This document shows, one piece after another, positions 1 through 8,067 of a stretch of 21,594 bases of DNA. The notes beneath the pieces are model-generated. The model was given only the letters and a program-made list of their open reading frames with translations, was not told the origin of the DNA and did not search any database. The stretch comes from Bacillota bacterium (GTDB lineage Bacteria > Bacillota > Bacilli > Lactobacillales > Aerococcaceae), in assembly GCA_023442905.1 (NCBI GenBank), contig JAEZWY010000193.1, positions 1 through 21,594 on the forward strand, in the 5' to 3' direction. Both the position numbers and the translations under genes were made by a program. The first letter of the stretch is position 1; each line of letters starts with the position of its first letter.

Positions 1-2
1 GT

Positions 3-1487
3 ACTAGTCAGAACTTGGGTAGAAAGTTACGAAATGAAATATATACTAAAGTGTTACAATTTTCAAAAGAGAATATGGGAGATTATGGGGAAGCATCTTT
101 GATTACCCGTTCTTCAAACGACATCCAACAAGTGGAAGTCACTGTGATGATGATCATGCGGATGGTTTTACTGTCCCCAGCAATGTTATTAGCTGCAGTT
201 GTAATGGCAGTGTTAGCCAGTCCGGAATTAAGTTTAGTTTATGCAGTTTCAGGCCCAGTATTGGCCTTTTTAATTTTTATCATTTTACGTATCGTGTCAC
301 CGTACTTTAAATCTATGCAACGAAAAGTAGATAATTTAAACCTGATTTTCCGAGAAGGGTTAACTGGTGTACGTGTTGTAAGAGCCTTTAACAAATCTGA
401 CTTTGAAGTTAATCGATTTGCTGAAGCTAATAAAGATTATGCGGATACAGCGATTAAAGCGATGTTCCGGATGTCTTTTTTAATGCCTATCATGACCACA
501 ATTTTGTCACTGACTAATATCACCTTATCTTGGCGAGGTGCCCATCTAGTAGCAGCACAAAATTTAAGTGTTGGTGTAATCCTTTCGTTCGTGAACTACT
601 CATTTATTATTATGTTCTCCTTCATGATGTTAGGTATGATTTTTGTGATTTTACCACGTGCGCAAGTATCAGCCCAACGTATTAATGAAATCTTAGATAC
701 AGAAATCACCATTCATTCACCAGAAAATCCCATCACTATTGATCGCCAAACTCCAGGAGAAGTAGCCTTTGAAGGTGTAGCCTTCAGATTTGCTAATGCA
801 GAGCATAATGTAGTTGAAGATATCAACTTCCAAGTTAAGCCAGGTGAAACCTTAGCAATTATTGGGGGTACCGGTTCTGGGAAGACAACAATCGCTAATT
901 TATTACTACGTTTTTCAGATGTAAGTAAGGGTGCAGTTAAAGTAAATGATCATGATGTACGCGATTTATCATTGACTAATCTGCGAGACCTTGTTGGTTA
1001 TGTGCCGCAAAAAGCGAATCTATTCTCTGGAACAATTCGAGAAAACTTAAAATATGGGAATAGTGAAGCAACAGATGAAGAATTATGGTACGCCTTACGC
1101 ATTGCACAATCAGAATCGTTCGTTCGCGAACTACCTGAAGGATTAGATGCACACGTTGCCCAAGGCGGGAATAACTTCTCTGGTGGACAAAAGCAAAGGT
1201 TATGTATTGCTCGTGCGATTGTAAAACAAGCAAATATCTATCTTTTTGATGATTCATTCTCAGCTTTAGACTATACAACTGACCGTAATCTAAGAGGTGC
1301 CTTAAAAGAGGTTACTGAGAATGCAGCTACAATTATCATTGCACAAAGAGTGTCAACTATTCGCGATGCGGATACAATCGTTGTTCTTGATAAGGGTGAA
1401 ATTTCTGGTATTGGTACTCATGATGAACTTATGTCAAACGATATTTACCGAGAAATTGTTGAATCACAAATTACGGGGGCGAACTAA
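3..1487 (+). CDS. ABC exporter half-transporter, first subunit of a heterodimer (5' partial)
   Basis: ATP-driven membrane exporter subunit: a transmembrane domain followed by an ATPase domain. The open frame runs to the left window edge (T-S-Q-N precedes the TTG at 15), so the real start lies upstream and the first membrane helices are missing; about 494 residues are visible, against roughly 570-600 for the family. Counting from the codon at 15, I see Walker A GGTGSGKTT near residue 284, signature SGGQKQR near 389, Walker B ending LFDD at 410-413 and a switch motif AQRVST near 443. Asp413 replaces the catalytic Glu and Gln444 the switch His. These are the changes known from the degenerate site of heterodimeric exporters (LmrCD, BmrCD, TM287/288 type). 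The stop overlaps the next ATG by one base (TAATG), so the two halves are probably co-translated. Substrate unknown; multidrug export is a family-based guess. Confidence 0.93.
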   Translation, partial: TSQNLGRKLRNEIYTKVLQFSKENMGDYGEASLITRSSNDIQQVEVTVMMIMRMVLLSPAMLLAAVVMAVLASPELSLVYAVSGPVLAFLIFIILRIVSPYFKSMQRKVDNLNLIFREGLTGVRVVRAFNKSDFEVNRFAEANKDYADTAIKAMFRMSFLMPIMTTILSLTNITLSWRGAHLVAAQNLSVGVILSFVNYSFIIMFSFMMLGMIFVILPRAQVSAQRINEILDTEITIHSPENPITIDRQTPGEVAFEGVAFRFANAEHNVVEDINFQVKPGETLAIIGGTGSGKTTIANLLLRFSDVSKGAVKVNDHDVRDLSLTNLRDLVGYVPQKANLFSGTIRENLKYGNSEATDEELWYALRIAQSESFVRELPEGLDAHVAQGGNNFSGGQKQRLCIARAIVKQANIYLFDDSFSALDYTTDRNLRGALKEVTENAATIIIAQRVSTIRDADTIVVLDKGEISGIGTHDELMSNDIYREIVESQITGAN

Positions 1488-3328
1488 TGGCGAATAACAA
1501 AAAAGAACTAGAAGGACGCCGTCATAAACCCAAAAACTTTTGGTCAACCCTAGGTCGCTTCATAAAATATATGGCGAGCAGAAAGTGGACTTTCCTACTA
1601 ATTATCGTCCTTATTATTTTAGCCACATCATTTCAAATTGTATCACCGCGTATTCTGGGTCAAGCAACTACCTTGATTACTGATGGTGTAAGTAATGGAC
1701 TTCAAAATATGAATGGTCAAGAAATGTATGTGATTGACTACTCAGGGTTAGCAAAAATTTTAACAAAAGTTGTTACTTTCTATATGTTAAGTGCTTTATT
1801 TAATTTTCTACAAGGGGCTTTACTAAGTCGTACAGCCCAACGCGTTATTGAAGATTTAAGAAATGATATGCGTGAGAAATTAAATCGTCTACCAATTTCA
1901 TTCTTAGACTCTACACCAAATGGTGAAATCATGTCACGCGCAATCAACGATGTCGAAGCGATTGCCATGTCCTTACAACAAACTTTGCAACAAGTTTTAA
2001 TGTCAAGTACCCAGTTTGTTTCAACTTTAATTATGATGACCTTAATCAGTCCAAAAATGACATTAATTGCGGCCGGTACTATTTTGCTGTCAACGATTGT
2101 GATGCTGTCTATTACACCAGTTTCACAAAGATTATTCGCTGCACAACAAAGAGTACAAGGGAACATGAATGCCTATATTGAAGAAAACTATTCAGGTCAA
2201 ATTGAGAATAATGCCTTCAATCAAAATGAACGTAAAATTGCCCAGTTTGAAGAGAAATCGGCAGAATACTATGCAGTGTCTTGGAAAGCCCAATTCATTT
2301 CAGGTATCTTAATGCCGTTAATGAACTTAGCCAAAAATTTTGGTTATGTTGCAGTAGCAATTGTCGGTGGTTTTTCGGTAGCTAATGGCACTATGGTCAT
2401 TGGGGATGTTCAAGCGATGCTACAATATGCGGGTATCTTATCAGAACCTTTAAAACAAACAGCAAATATGATTAACCAATTACAACGTATGGTGGCATCT
2501 ATCGAGCGTATTTTCGAGTTTCTTGATGTTGAAGAGATGGCGCAAGTTTCTTCTGGACAACCTGCAATTGAAACTAACCATAAAATGATTTTTGATCACG
2601 TACAATTTGGTTATGAGCCTGGGGAAGAAAACCTATTGATGACTGATTTTAATTTAACAGTTGAACCAGGTCAAATGGTAGCAATTGTAGGCCCCACTGG
2701 TGCTGGTAAATCAACGATTATAAACTTGATTGAACGCTTTTATAATATTTCTGGAGGGTCAATCAAGTACGATGGCGTTGACACTCGCGATATTGATCAA
2801 GAAGAGTTACGATCTAGAATGGGTATGGTTTTACAAGATACTTGGTTATTTAATGGTTCGATTGCTGATAATATTGCATATGGGTCAAATAAGGCGAACG
2901 TAACACGCGAAGAGGTAGTGCGTGCAGCTAAAGCAGCCCATGTAGATGACTTCGTTCGAACATTACCAGATGGGTATGACACAATAATCAACCAAGATGG
3001 ATCGAATATTTCACAAGGTCAACGTCAATTAGTAACGATTGCCCGCGCCTTCATGTCTGATCCTGAGATTTTAATTTTGGATGAAGCAACATCATCTATT
3101 GATACACGTACGGAGAAATTAATCCAAAAAGCGATGAATCAATTACTTGAAGGTAGAACATCTTTTGTGGTTGCTCATCGATTATCAACTATCCAAGACG
3201 CTGATAATATTATCGTCTTAAACCACGGTGATGTCATTGAGACTGGTAATCACGAAGAATTATTAGCTCAAGAAGGATTCTATTACAACTTATATAATTC
3301 ACAATTTGTGAAAGGTGAATTTGAATAA
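1487..3328 (+). CDS. ABC exporter half-transporter, second subunit of a heterodimer
   Basis: Partner of the preceding gene. It is full length at 613 residues: a charged N-terminus, membrane domain at about 30-335 with hydrophobic stretches near 35-50, 95-110, 170-210 and 270-300, then an ATPase domain. Walker A GPTGAGKST is at 402-410, Walker B ends LILDE with the catalytic Glu533 intact, and the switch has His564 (AHRLS). The signature is ISQGQ at 508-512 instead of LSGGQ. In heterodimers each ATP site pairs one subunit's Walker motifs with the other's signature. Here one site is therefore fully canonical (this Walker A/B with the partner's SGGQ) and one is degenerate on both sides. Translation starts at the ATG overlapping the upstream stop. 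A strong terminator follows. Substrate cannot be read from the sequence. Confidence 0.95.
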   Translation: MANNKKELEGRRHKPKNFWSTLGRFIKYMASRKWTFLLIIVLIILATSFQIVSPRILGQATTLITDGVSNGLQNMNGQEMYVIDYSGLAKILTKVVTFYMLSALFNFLQGALLSRTAQRVIEDLRNDMREKLNRLPISFLDSTPNGEIMSRAINDVEAIAMSLQQTLQQVLMSSTQFVSTLIMMTLISPKMTLIAAGTILLSTIVMLSITPVSQRLFAAQQRVQGNMNAYIEENYSGQIENNAFNQNERKIAQFEEKSAEYYAVSWKAQFISGILMPLMNLAKNFGYVAVAIVGGFSVANGTMVIGDVQAMLQYAGILSEPLKQTANMINQLQRMVASIERIFEFLDVEEMAQVSSGQPAIETNHKMIFDHVQFGYEPGEENLLMTDFNLTVEPGQMVAIVGPTGAGKSTIINLIERFYNISGGSIKYDGVDTRDIDQEELRSRMGMVLQDTWLFNGSIADNIAYGSNKANVTREEVVRAAKAAHVDDFVRTLPDGYDTIINQDGSNISQGQRQLVTIARAFMSDPEILILDEATSSIDTRTEKLIQKAMNQLLEGRTSFVVAHRLSTIQDADNIIVLNHGDVIETGNHEELLAQEGFYYNLYNSQFVKGEFE

Positions 3329-3344
3329 AATAGTATAGTTAGCC

Positions 3345-3382
3345 AAAAAATGCGAGTCGTGAAATCACGGCTCGCATTTTTT
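3345..3382. terminator. Bidirectional intrinsic terminator between convergent genes
   Basis: Six A, a 12-base arm (TGCGAGTCGTGA, 3351-3362), a two-base loop, the complementary arm 3365-3376 with one G-U wobble, then six T. With an A tract on one side and a T tract on the other it can end both the ABC exporter transcript (plus) and the SRAP/gatD/murT transcript (minus). Confidence 0.93.
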
Positions 3383-3393
3383 CGTAAATATAA

Positions 3394-3978
3394 TTACATT
3401 TTAGTTGGTATCAACTGTTGGTGAGTTGATGTTTGAAAATTGAAGGCGAAGTTATCGTCTAAAATCCATTTCACTATATCTTCTTTAGAGATTAATAATG
3501 GCATCCGATCATGAATTGGTGCAACGATTGGATCCGGCTCAGTCGTTAAGATAATAGACTCAGCTTGTTTGTTTCCAGTTTTCTTATCTGGATAAATGCG
3601 GTAAAAACCACCGACATAAATAATGTTTTCGGTATCACAGAACGTGAATGGTGTTTTATCATTGGAAAATTCATAAAAAGCAGACATAGGAAAGACAACT
3701 CTTTGGCTTTCAAAGGCATTCTTAAATAGCTTCTTCTCTCTAACGGTCTCCACGCGAGCGTTAATCAACAATTGGCTAGGTTTAAAACCAGTGAAACCCC
3801 ATCTTGTTATGCCAGGAACGACTTTTCCATCAGGGTTAGCCCCAAGCGTTACTACATTGTTGGAAGGATAAATCGTACCCTCGGCTAAATCTGAAACATC
3901 AACACCACGCTCGGCAATCTCTTGGTAATAGCTGAAGAGTATTTGTTCTTTTTTATCATATAAGTAGCGACCACACAT
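3394..3978 (-). CDS. SRAP/HMCES-family abasic-site DNA-protein crosslinking protein (YedK/YoqW type)
   Basis: Proteins of this family shield abasic sites in single-stranded DNA by forming a thiazolidine crosslink through Cys2 once the initiator Met is removed. The frame is open seven codons further upstream, but I place the start at the ATG at 3976-3978 because it gives Met-Cys-Gly-Arg-Tyr, with the essential Cys at position 2. An AAAGGA ribosome-binding site lies 8 bases upstream. In this numbering the other conserved active-site residues are Asn73 (INARVET), Glu103 (FYEF) and His156 (PIHDRMP). At 194 residues it is slightly shorter than E. coli YedK. It lies 51 bases downstream of gatD on the same strand with no terminator between, so it may be the last gene of the murT-gatD transcript. 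Family assignment is firm; a DNA-protection role here is inferred from homologues. Confidence 0.93.
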   Translation of the reverse strand: MCGRYLYDKKEQILFSYYQEIAERGVDVSDLAEGTIYPSNNVVTLGANPDGKVVPGITRWGFTGFKPSQLLINARVETVREKKLFKNAFESQRVVFPMSAFYEFSNDKTPFTFCDTENIIYVGGFYRIYPDKKTGNKQAESIILTTEPDPIVAPIHDRMPLLISKEDIVKWILDDNFAFNFQTSTHQQLIPTKM

Positions 3979-4029
3979 AGCAGAGATCCTTTCCTTCATT
4001 GATTGAAAATAAGGGTAGGCTTTATTAGC

Positions 4030-4704
4030 TTAGTTTTCTCGTGATAATCTTGCTTCCATATTCTTGATGGCTAAATTAACAATTTCATTTGTTAATTGTT
4101 CGTTACGGACTAATAATGGGCCATGGAAGTATGAACCAAAAGTATTTTTGTACATTACGCCTTCGGTTTGGTCTTCGCCATTGTTACCAAAGCCAGTGAC
4201 AACTTTTCCTAAGGGTTGTGTATTTTCTCCAAGGAAAGTACGGCCATTATGATTTTCATAACCATAGTAAGTTTGACCAAAACGTTCATTTTCAATCACG
4301 ATATCACCGATAAAACGGTTATTATCTTGATTTAAAGTATAATGGTCTAAAGCACCAATACCTTCCAAGCGCTCACCAGCAGCGTTAATGTAGTACTTTC
4401 CTAATAATTGGAAACCACCACAAATACCGATTGTCACGCCATCATTTTCAATATACTCAGTCAAGGCTTCCTTTTTTAATTGGATATCTCGAGCAACAAT
4501 TTTTTGTTCGTAGTCTTGACCTCCGCCAAAAAAGACAAGGTCAAATTGTGTAGAGTCAAACTCGTCCCCAATAGATACCAATTCTGTGTCTACAAGTACA
4601 TTTTGTTGCTTGGCCGCATGTTGAAGCATCAATAAGTTGCCGTTATCACCGTATGTGTTCATTAAGTTCCCATAAAGATGGGCAATTTTTAAAGTTTTCT
4701 CCAT
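4030..4704 (-). CDS. gatD: Lipid II isoglutaminyl synthase, glutaminase subunit GatD
   Basis: Class I glutamine amidotransferase of the CobB/CobQ type. It releases ammonia from glutamine and passes it to MurT, which amidates the D-glutamate of the lipid II stem peptide to D-isoglutamine in the cytoplasm. The 224-residue protein has the nucleophile Cys95 in GICGGFQLLG and the catalytic His194 in SYFHGPLL, at the expected spacing. N-terminal IAHLYGNLMNTYGDNGN is typical of GatD. Its ATG overlaps the murT stop by one base, which suggests translational coupling and equal output of the two subunits. The amidation affects cross-linking and sensitivity to lysozyme and beta-lactams in related Gram-positives. 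Confidence 0.96.
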   Translation of the reverse strand: MEKTLKIAHLYGNLMNTYGDNGNLLMLQHAAKQQNVLVDTELVSIGDEFDSTQFDLVFFGGGQDYEQKIVARDIQLKKEALTEYIENDGVTIGICGGFQLLGKYYINAAGERLEGIGALDHYTLNQDNNRFIGDIVIENERFGQTYYGYENHNGRTFLGENTQPLGKVVTGFGNNGEDQTEGVMYKNTFGSYFHGPLLVRNEQLTNEIVNLAIKNMEARLSREN

Positions 4705-6056
4705 TAACTCATGCGCTCCTTCACGTAACCTAACTCAGCTAATTCTTTTCTAATTGCCAACATAGCTGTATAAGTTGCTAGAATATAAACTTTCTCAGTA
4801 GGGGCATTTTTAACTGTTTCAATAATTGCTTTTGGATCATCCAACTGAATTAATTGGTCTTGGTTAAAACCTGCAACTGTCATACGTTTTGCTAAATCAG
4901 CTACTCGAATACCTGATACATAACTTGCTTCAATATTATCCATCTCTGCTAATCTTTCAAAGTTACCATCCCAGATCCACGAAACGTCTTGACCATCAGC
5001 AGGGCGGTCATTTAGTACTGTAATTAAAGTATAAGGTGCTTTTTCTAATAGACATAACTCGATAATTTGATTTAAGCCTACGGGATTTTTGATTAAGTTG
5101 ATGCGTAGGTCGTGATTTTCAACATCGATTGCTTCTTGTCGACCAAAAATACGTTTAGCTCCCTGTAAACCTTTAGCAATTTCCTCTTGGCTTACCTCAA
5201 AGTAACGACCAAGTGAATAAGCGGATAAGGCATTGTATACATTATATAGCCCAGCAACTGGGATACTGTATTGGTAGCCATCAATCGTAAAGCTAGCTGA
5301 TTCAGGGGTTAGTTCATTAATCTCTTCGACTTGATAAGTTAATTCTGGGCGACTGACACCACAATTAGGGCAGAAATAGTCACCTAAATTGCTATAAGTA
5401 ATACTGTGATAATGTAGGACGTGTTCACAATTTGGGCAGATAACGCCATCAGTATTATTATCTGCTAGGAAATCTTGTGACTGATCTTCAGTGTTGAAAC
5501 CAAAGAATACCTGCTTGTTGTCAACTCTTCGTGAAGAAAAAATCGGTGCATCACCATTTTGCATTAAAATAGCATCATTTGCTTTAGCAGCACCTTGTAG
5601 GATGAAGTCATACGTTGTATAGATTTCACCATAACGATCCATTTGATCACGGAAGATGTTGGTAGTTAAAATAACTTCTGGCTTAATGTGTTCTGTAATG
5701 TGACGTAAGGATGCTTCGTCTACCTCAAGTACTGCTACCTTATCTTTAGATTTATTAGCAGAATCTTCGATAAATGAAGATACGATACCTTGCAACATAT
5801 TTGAACCAGAGTTGTTGGTCATGACATGTTCAAATTTTTGTTTTAAAATATTTACTGTCAAGGCAGTGGTAACTGTTTTCCCGTTAGTTCCGGTAATAAT
5901 TACTACACGATAGTTTTCACCTAAGGCTTTTAAAATATCAGGATCAATTTGCTGTGCAATTTTACCGGGTAAAGAAGTACCACCGCTTGTAAATTTCTTT
6001 AATAATTGTTGGCTTGTACGGCCAGCTAATGTTGCTAGTTGACTCTTAAATTTCAT
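4704..6056 (-). CDS. murT: Lipid II isoglutaminyl synthase, Mur-ligase-like subunit MurT
   Basis: ATP-dependent Mur-ligase homologue that activates the alpha-carboxyl of D-Glu in lipid II and joins it to ammonia from GatD. In the longest frame (GTG at 6065) the P-loop GTNGKT is at 59-64 and a four-cysteine zinc ribbon (CPNC at 210-213, CPNC at 232-235) interrupts the central domain, a hallmark of MurT. The C-terminal third is the domain (DUF1727) that contacts GatD. I prefer the ATG at 6054-6056 (MKFKSQL, 450 residues) because a GAGGAG site lies 8 bases upstream of it, whereas the GTG at 6065 sits directly against that site. First gene of the minus-strand unit murT-gatD, with its own promoter in the divergent region before tdk. 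Confidence 0.95.
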   Translation of the reverse strand: MKFKSQLATLAGRTSQQLLKKFTSGGTSLPGKIAQQIDPDILKALGENYRVVIITGTNGKTVTTALTVNILKQKFEHVMTNNSGSNMLQGIVSSFIEDSANKSKDKVAVLEVDEASLRHITEHIKPEVILTTNIFRDQMDRYGEIYTTYDFILQGAAKANDAILMQNGDAPIFSSRRVDNKQVFFGFNTEDQSQDFLADNNTDGVICPNCEHVLHYHSITYSNLGDYFCPNCGVSRPELTYQVEEINELTPESASFTIDGYQYSIPVAGLYNVYNALSAYSLGRYFEVSQEEIAKGLQGAKRIFGRQEAIDVENHDLRINLIKNPVGLNQIIELCLLEKAPYTLITVLNDRPADGQDVSWIWDGNFERLAEMDNIEASYVSGIRVADLAKRMTVAGFNQDQLIQLDDPKAIIETVKNAPTEKVYILATYTAMLAIRKELAELGYVKERMS

Positions 6057-6114
6057 TTTTGGCACTCCTCAAATCATTTGTTATTCGCTATTTAAACGAA
6101 CTCTCAGTGAGATA

Positions 6115-6141
6115 ATTCTACCATAATTGCACAGTTTTCAA
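6115..6141 (-). promoter_or_regulatory. Predicted SigA promoter of murT-gatD
   Basis: On the minus strand, -35 TTGAAA (6136-6141), a 15-base spacer and -10 TAGAAT (6115-6120), preceded directly by TGG, which makes an extended -10. The spacer is short, so the extended -10 probably carries most of the recognition. The leader to murT is about 50 bases. Confidence 0.55.
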
Positions 6142-6211
6142 AAAAAATTCATGTCATTTAAAATTTCTTTAAACTTTTGCCGTAATTCCTCAAGCGTTCC
6201 GGGAAATAAAA

Positions 6212-6240
6212 TTGACTAGTAGCGGGAATAAAAGTAAAAT
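6212..6240 (+). promoter_or_regulatory. Predicted SigA promoter of tdk
   Basis: -35 TTGACT (6212-6217), 17-base spacer, -10 TAAAAT (6235-6240), leaving a leader of about 40 bases before tdk. An imperfect direct repeat, CGGGAAATAAAA (6200-6211) and CGGGAATAAAA (6223-6233), flanks the -35 box 23 bases apart. Confidence 0.65.
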
Positions 6241-6284
6241 AAATAGCTGAGTATATTGATATTAAAAATTATGGGAGTGTTTGG

Positions 6285-6905
6285 ATGGCTCAGTTATTTT
6301 TCCGTTACGGTGCGATGAACAGTGGTAAATCCTTTGAAATTATTAAGGTAGCACATAACTATGAAGAACAAAATAAACATGTCTTGGTATATACAAGTGC
6401 TGTTGATAACCGCGCAGGAGTAGGTAATGTATCTAGTCGTGTGGGGGAAGAGAGAAAAGCACGAGCTATAATGGCAGAAACAGATGTGTATGAGGATTTA
6501 ACGACATACATGCGAGAGAATGATCAAAAGATTTATTGTGTTTTAATTGATGAAGCGCAGTTTTTATCTAAAGAACATATTTATCAATTGGCCCGAATAG
6601 TTGACGAACTAGATATACCAGTAATGGCTTTTGGTTTGAAAAATGATTTTTTAAACAACTTGTTTGAAGGTTCTAAATACTTATTGCTGTTGGCTGATAA
6701 GATTGAAGAAGTTAAAACGATTTGCTGGTTCTGTGCTAAGAAAGCAATTATGAATATGCGTGTGGCAGATGGTAAACCAATCTATGAGGGTGAACAAGTA
6801 CAAATTGGCGGAAATGAAGCTTATTATCCTGTTTGTCGTAAACATTATCACCATCCGCCGTTGAAAGATGGTAAAATTTATATTGAGCGCAATAATGGTG
6901 AATAG
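6285..6905 (+). CDS. tdk: Thymidine kinase (type II)
   Basis: Phosphorylates thymidine (and deoxyuridine) with ATP in pyrimidine salvage. The 206-residue protein has P-loop GAMNSGKS at 9-16, DEAQF at 89-93 with the probable catalytic base Glu90, and the structural zinc site Cys147, Cys150, Cys184, His187 (CWFC and CRKH). The substrate lid reads FGLKNDFLNNLFEGS instead of the more common FGLRTDF form. The ATG is preceded by GGGAG at a suitable distance. It heads the run tdk-prfA-prmC-sua5-glyA-upp, an order widely kept in low-GC Gram-positives. A 96-base gap with a hairpin separates it from prfA. Confidence 0.96.
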   Translation: MAQLFFRYGAMNSGKSFEIIKVAHNYEEQNKHVLVYTSAVDNRAGVGNVSSRVGEERKARAIMAETDVYEDLTTYMRENDQKIYCVLIDEAQFLSKEHIYQLARIVDELDIPVMAFGLKNDFLNNLFEGSKYLLLLADKIEEVKTICWFCAKKAIMNMRVADGKPIYEGEQVQIGGNEAYYPVCRKHYHHPPLKDGKIYIERNNGE

Positions 6906-6908
6906 CAA

Positions 6909-6943
6909 GTAGGTGTAAGTGAAATAACTTTTGCCACACCTAC
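6909..6943 (+). other. Hairpin between tdk and prfA
   Basis: Outer stem GTAGGTGT (6909-6916) with ACACCTAC (6936-6943), and an inner AAGT/ACTT pairing with an asymmetric bulge. There is no T tract after it, so it is not a standard intrinsic terminator. It could slow or partly end the tdk transcript or protect a 3' end. Confidence 0.4.
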
Positions 6944-7001
6944 ATTAATATCGAGAATAGACTGTAAGTTTTACAAAAAGAAATAGAAAAGAGTTGAGAG
7001 C

Positions 7002-8054
7002 ATGTTTACAGACCAATTAGATTCATTTATTGCCCGCTATGCGGAAGTAACTGAGTTAATGAGTGACCCGGACGTGATTAATGATAATCAACGGTTCCGC
7101 GCTATCTCTAAAGAAGAAGCTGATTTAAGACCAAAAGTAGAAACATTTAGTCACTACAAAGATGTGATTCAAGCTATTGAAGATACTGAGGAATTATTAG
7201 CAGAGTCATCAGATGATGAAATGACCGAATTAGCAAAAGAAGAATTGAAAGAATTAAAAGCAGAACGTGACAATCTTGAAGAAGAGATTAAACGTTTAAT
7301 GATTCCTTCAGATCCAAATGATGACAAAAATATCATCATGGAAATCCGTGGTGCAGCGGGTGGGGATGAAGCCCAATTATTTGCGGGTGACTTGTATGAA
7401 ATGTACAATCGTTATGCAACTAGCCAAGGTTGGCGCGTTGAAGTTGTTGAATCATCTAGTAATGATATCGGTGGTTTCAAAGAAATCACTCTACAAATTC
7501 AAGGGGACAATGTATATTCTAAATTGAAATTTGAATCTGGCGCTCACCGTGTACAACGTGTACCAGATACAGAGTCTCAAGGGCGTGTCCATACTTCTAC
7601 TGCTACAGTGGGTGTCATGCCTGAACTTGAAGATATCGACTTCGATTTAGATGATGGTGATATTCGTATTGATATTTACCGCGCCTCTGGTGCCGGTGGT
7701 CAGCACGTTAACAAGACGTCTTCTGCCGTTCGTTTAACCCACGAACCAACAGGTATTCAAGTGGCTATGCAAGACCAACGTTCACAACAACAAAATAAAG
7801 ATAAAGCAATGATGATCTTACGTTCGCGCGTATACGAAAAAATTGCTTCAGAGCAACAGAATGAATATGACTCACAACGTAAGAACTTAGTAGGTACCGG
7901 GGACCGTTCAGAACGTATCCGTACATACAACTACCCGCAAAACCGTGTAACAGACCATCGAATTGGTCTAACTATTCAAAAACTAGACCGTATTATGACC
8001 GGTGAATTGGATGAAATCGTTGACGCTTTATTATTAGCCGATCAAGCCAAATAA
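7002..8054 (+). CDS. prfA: Peptide chain release factor 1
   Basis: Class I release factor that recognises UAA and UAG in the ribosomal A site and triggers hydrolysis of peptidyl-tRNA. The 350-residue length is close to the family norm. The stop-codon-reading PxT tripeptide appears as PDT at 188-190 (RVPDTESQGRVHTS), which marks RF1 and not RF2. The catalytic GGQ is at 232-234 in SGAGGQHVNKT. The N-terminal 100 residues are acidic and helical, as expected. Its Shine-Dalgarno site is weak (GAGTTGAGAG). prmC follows after 13 bases; PrmC methylates the Gln of this GGQ motif, so enzyme and substrate are encoded side by side. Confidence 0.97.
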   Translation: MFTDQLDSFIARYAEVTELMSDPDVINDNQRFRAISKEEADLRPKVETFSHYKDVIQAIEDTEELLAESSDDEMTELAKEELKELKAERDNLEEEIKRLMIPSDPNDDKNIIMEIRGAAGGDEAQLFAGDLYEMYNRYATSQGWRVEVVESSSNDIGGFKEITLQIQGDNVYSKLKFESGAHRVQRVPDTESQGRVHTSTATVGVMPELEDIDFDLDDGDIRIDIYRASGAGGQHVNKTSSAVRLTHEPTGIQVAMQDQRSQQQNKDKAMMILRSRVYEKIASEQQNEYDSQRKNLVGTGDRSERIRTYNYPQNRVTDHRIGLTIQKLDRIMTGELDEIVDALLLADQAK

Positions 8055-8067
8055 TTAGAGGAGTTAA

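Noticed and set aside
15..17. TTG at position 15 as the start of the first ABC gene
   Set aside because: The frame stays open to the window edge, no ribosome-binding site precedes it, and the protein would lack the first membrane helices common to the family.
1780..2166. Antisense open frame within the second ABC gene
   Set aside because: It lies wholly inside a well-supported gene and its translation shows no family features. The same holds for the other antisense frames under prfA, glyA, dnaK and hrcA.
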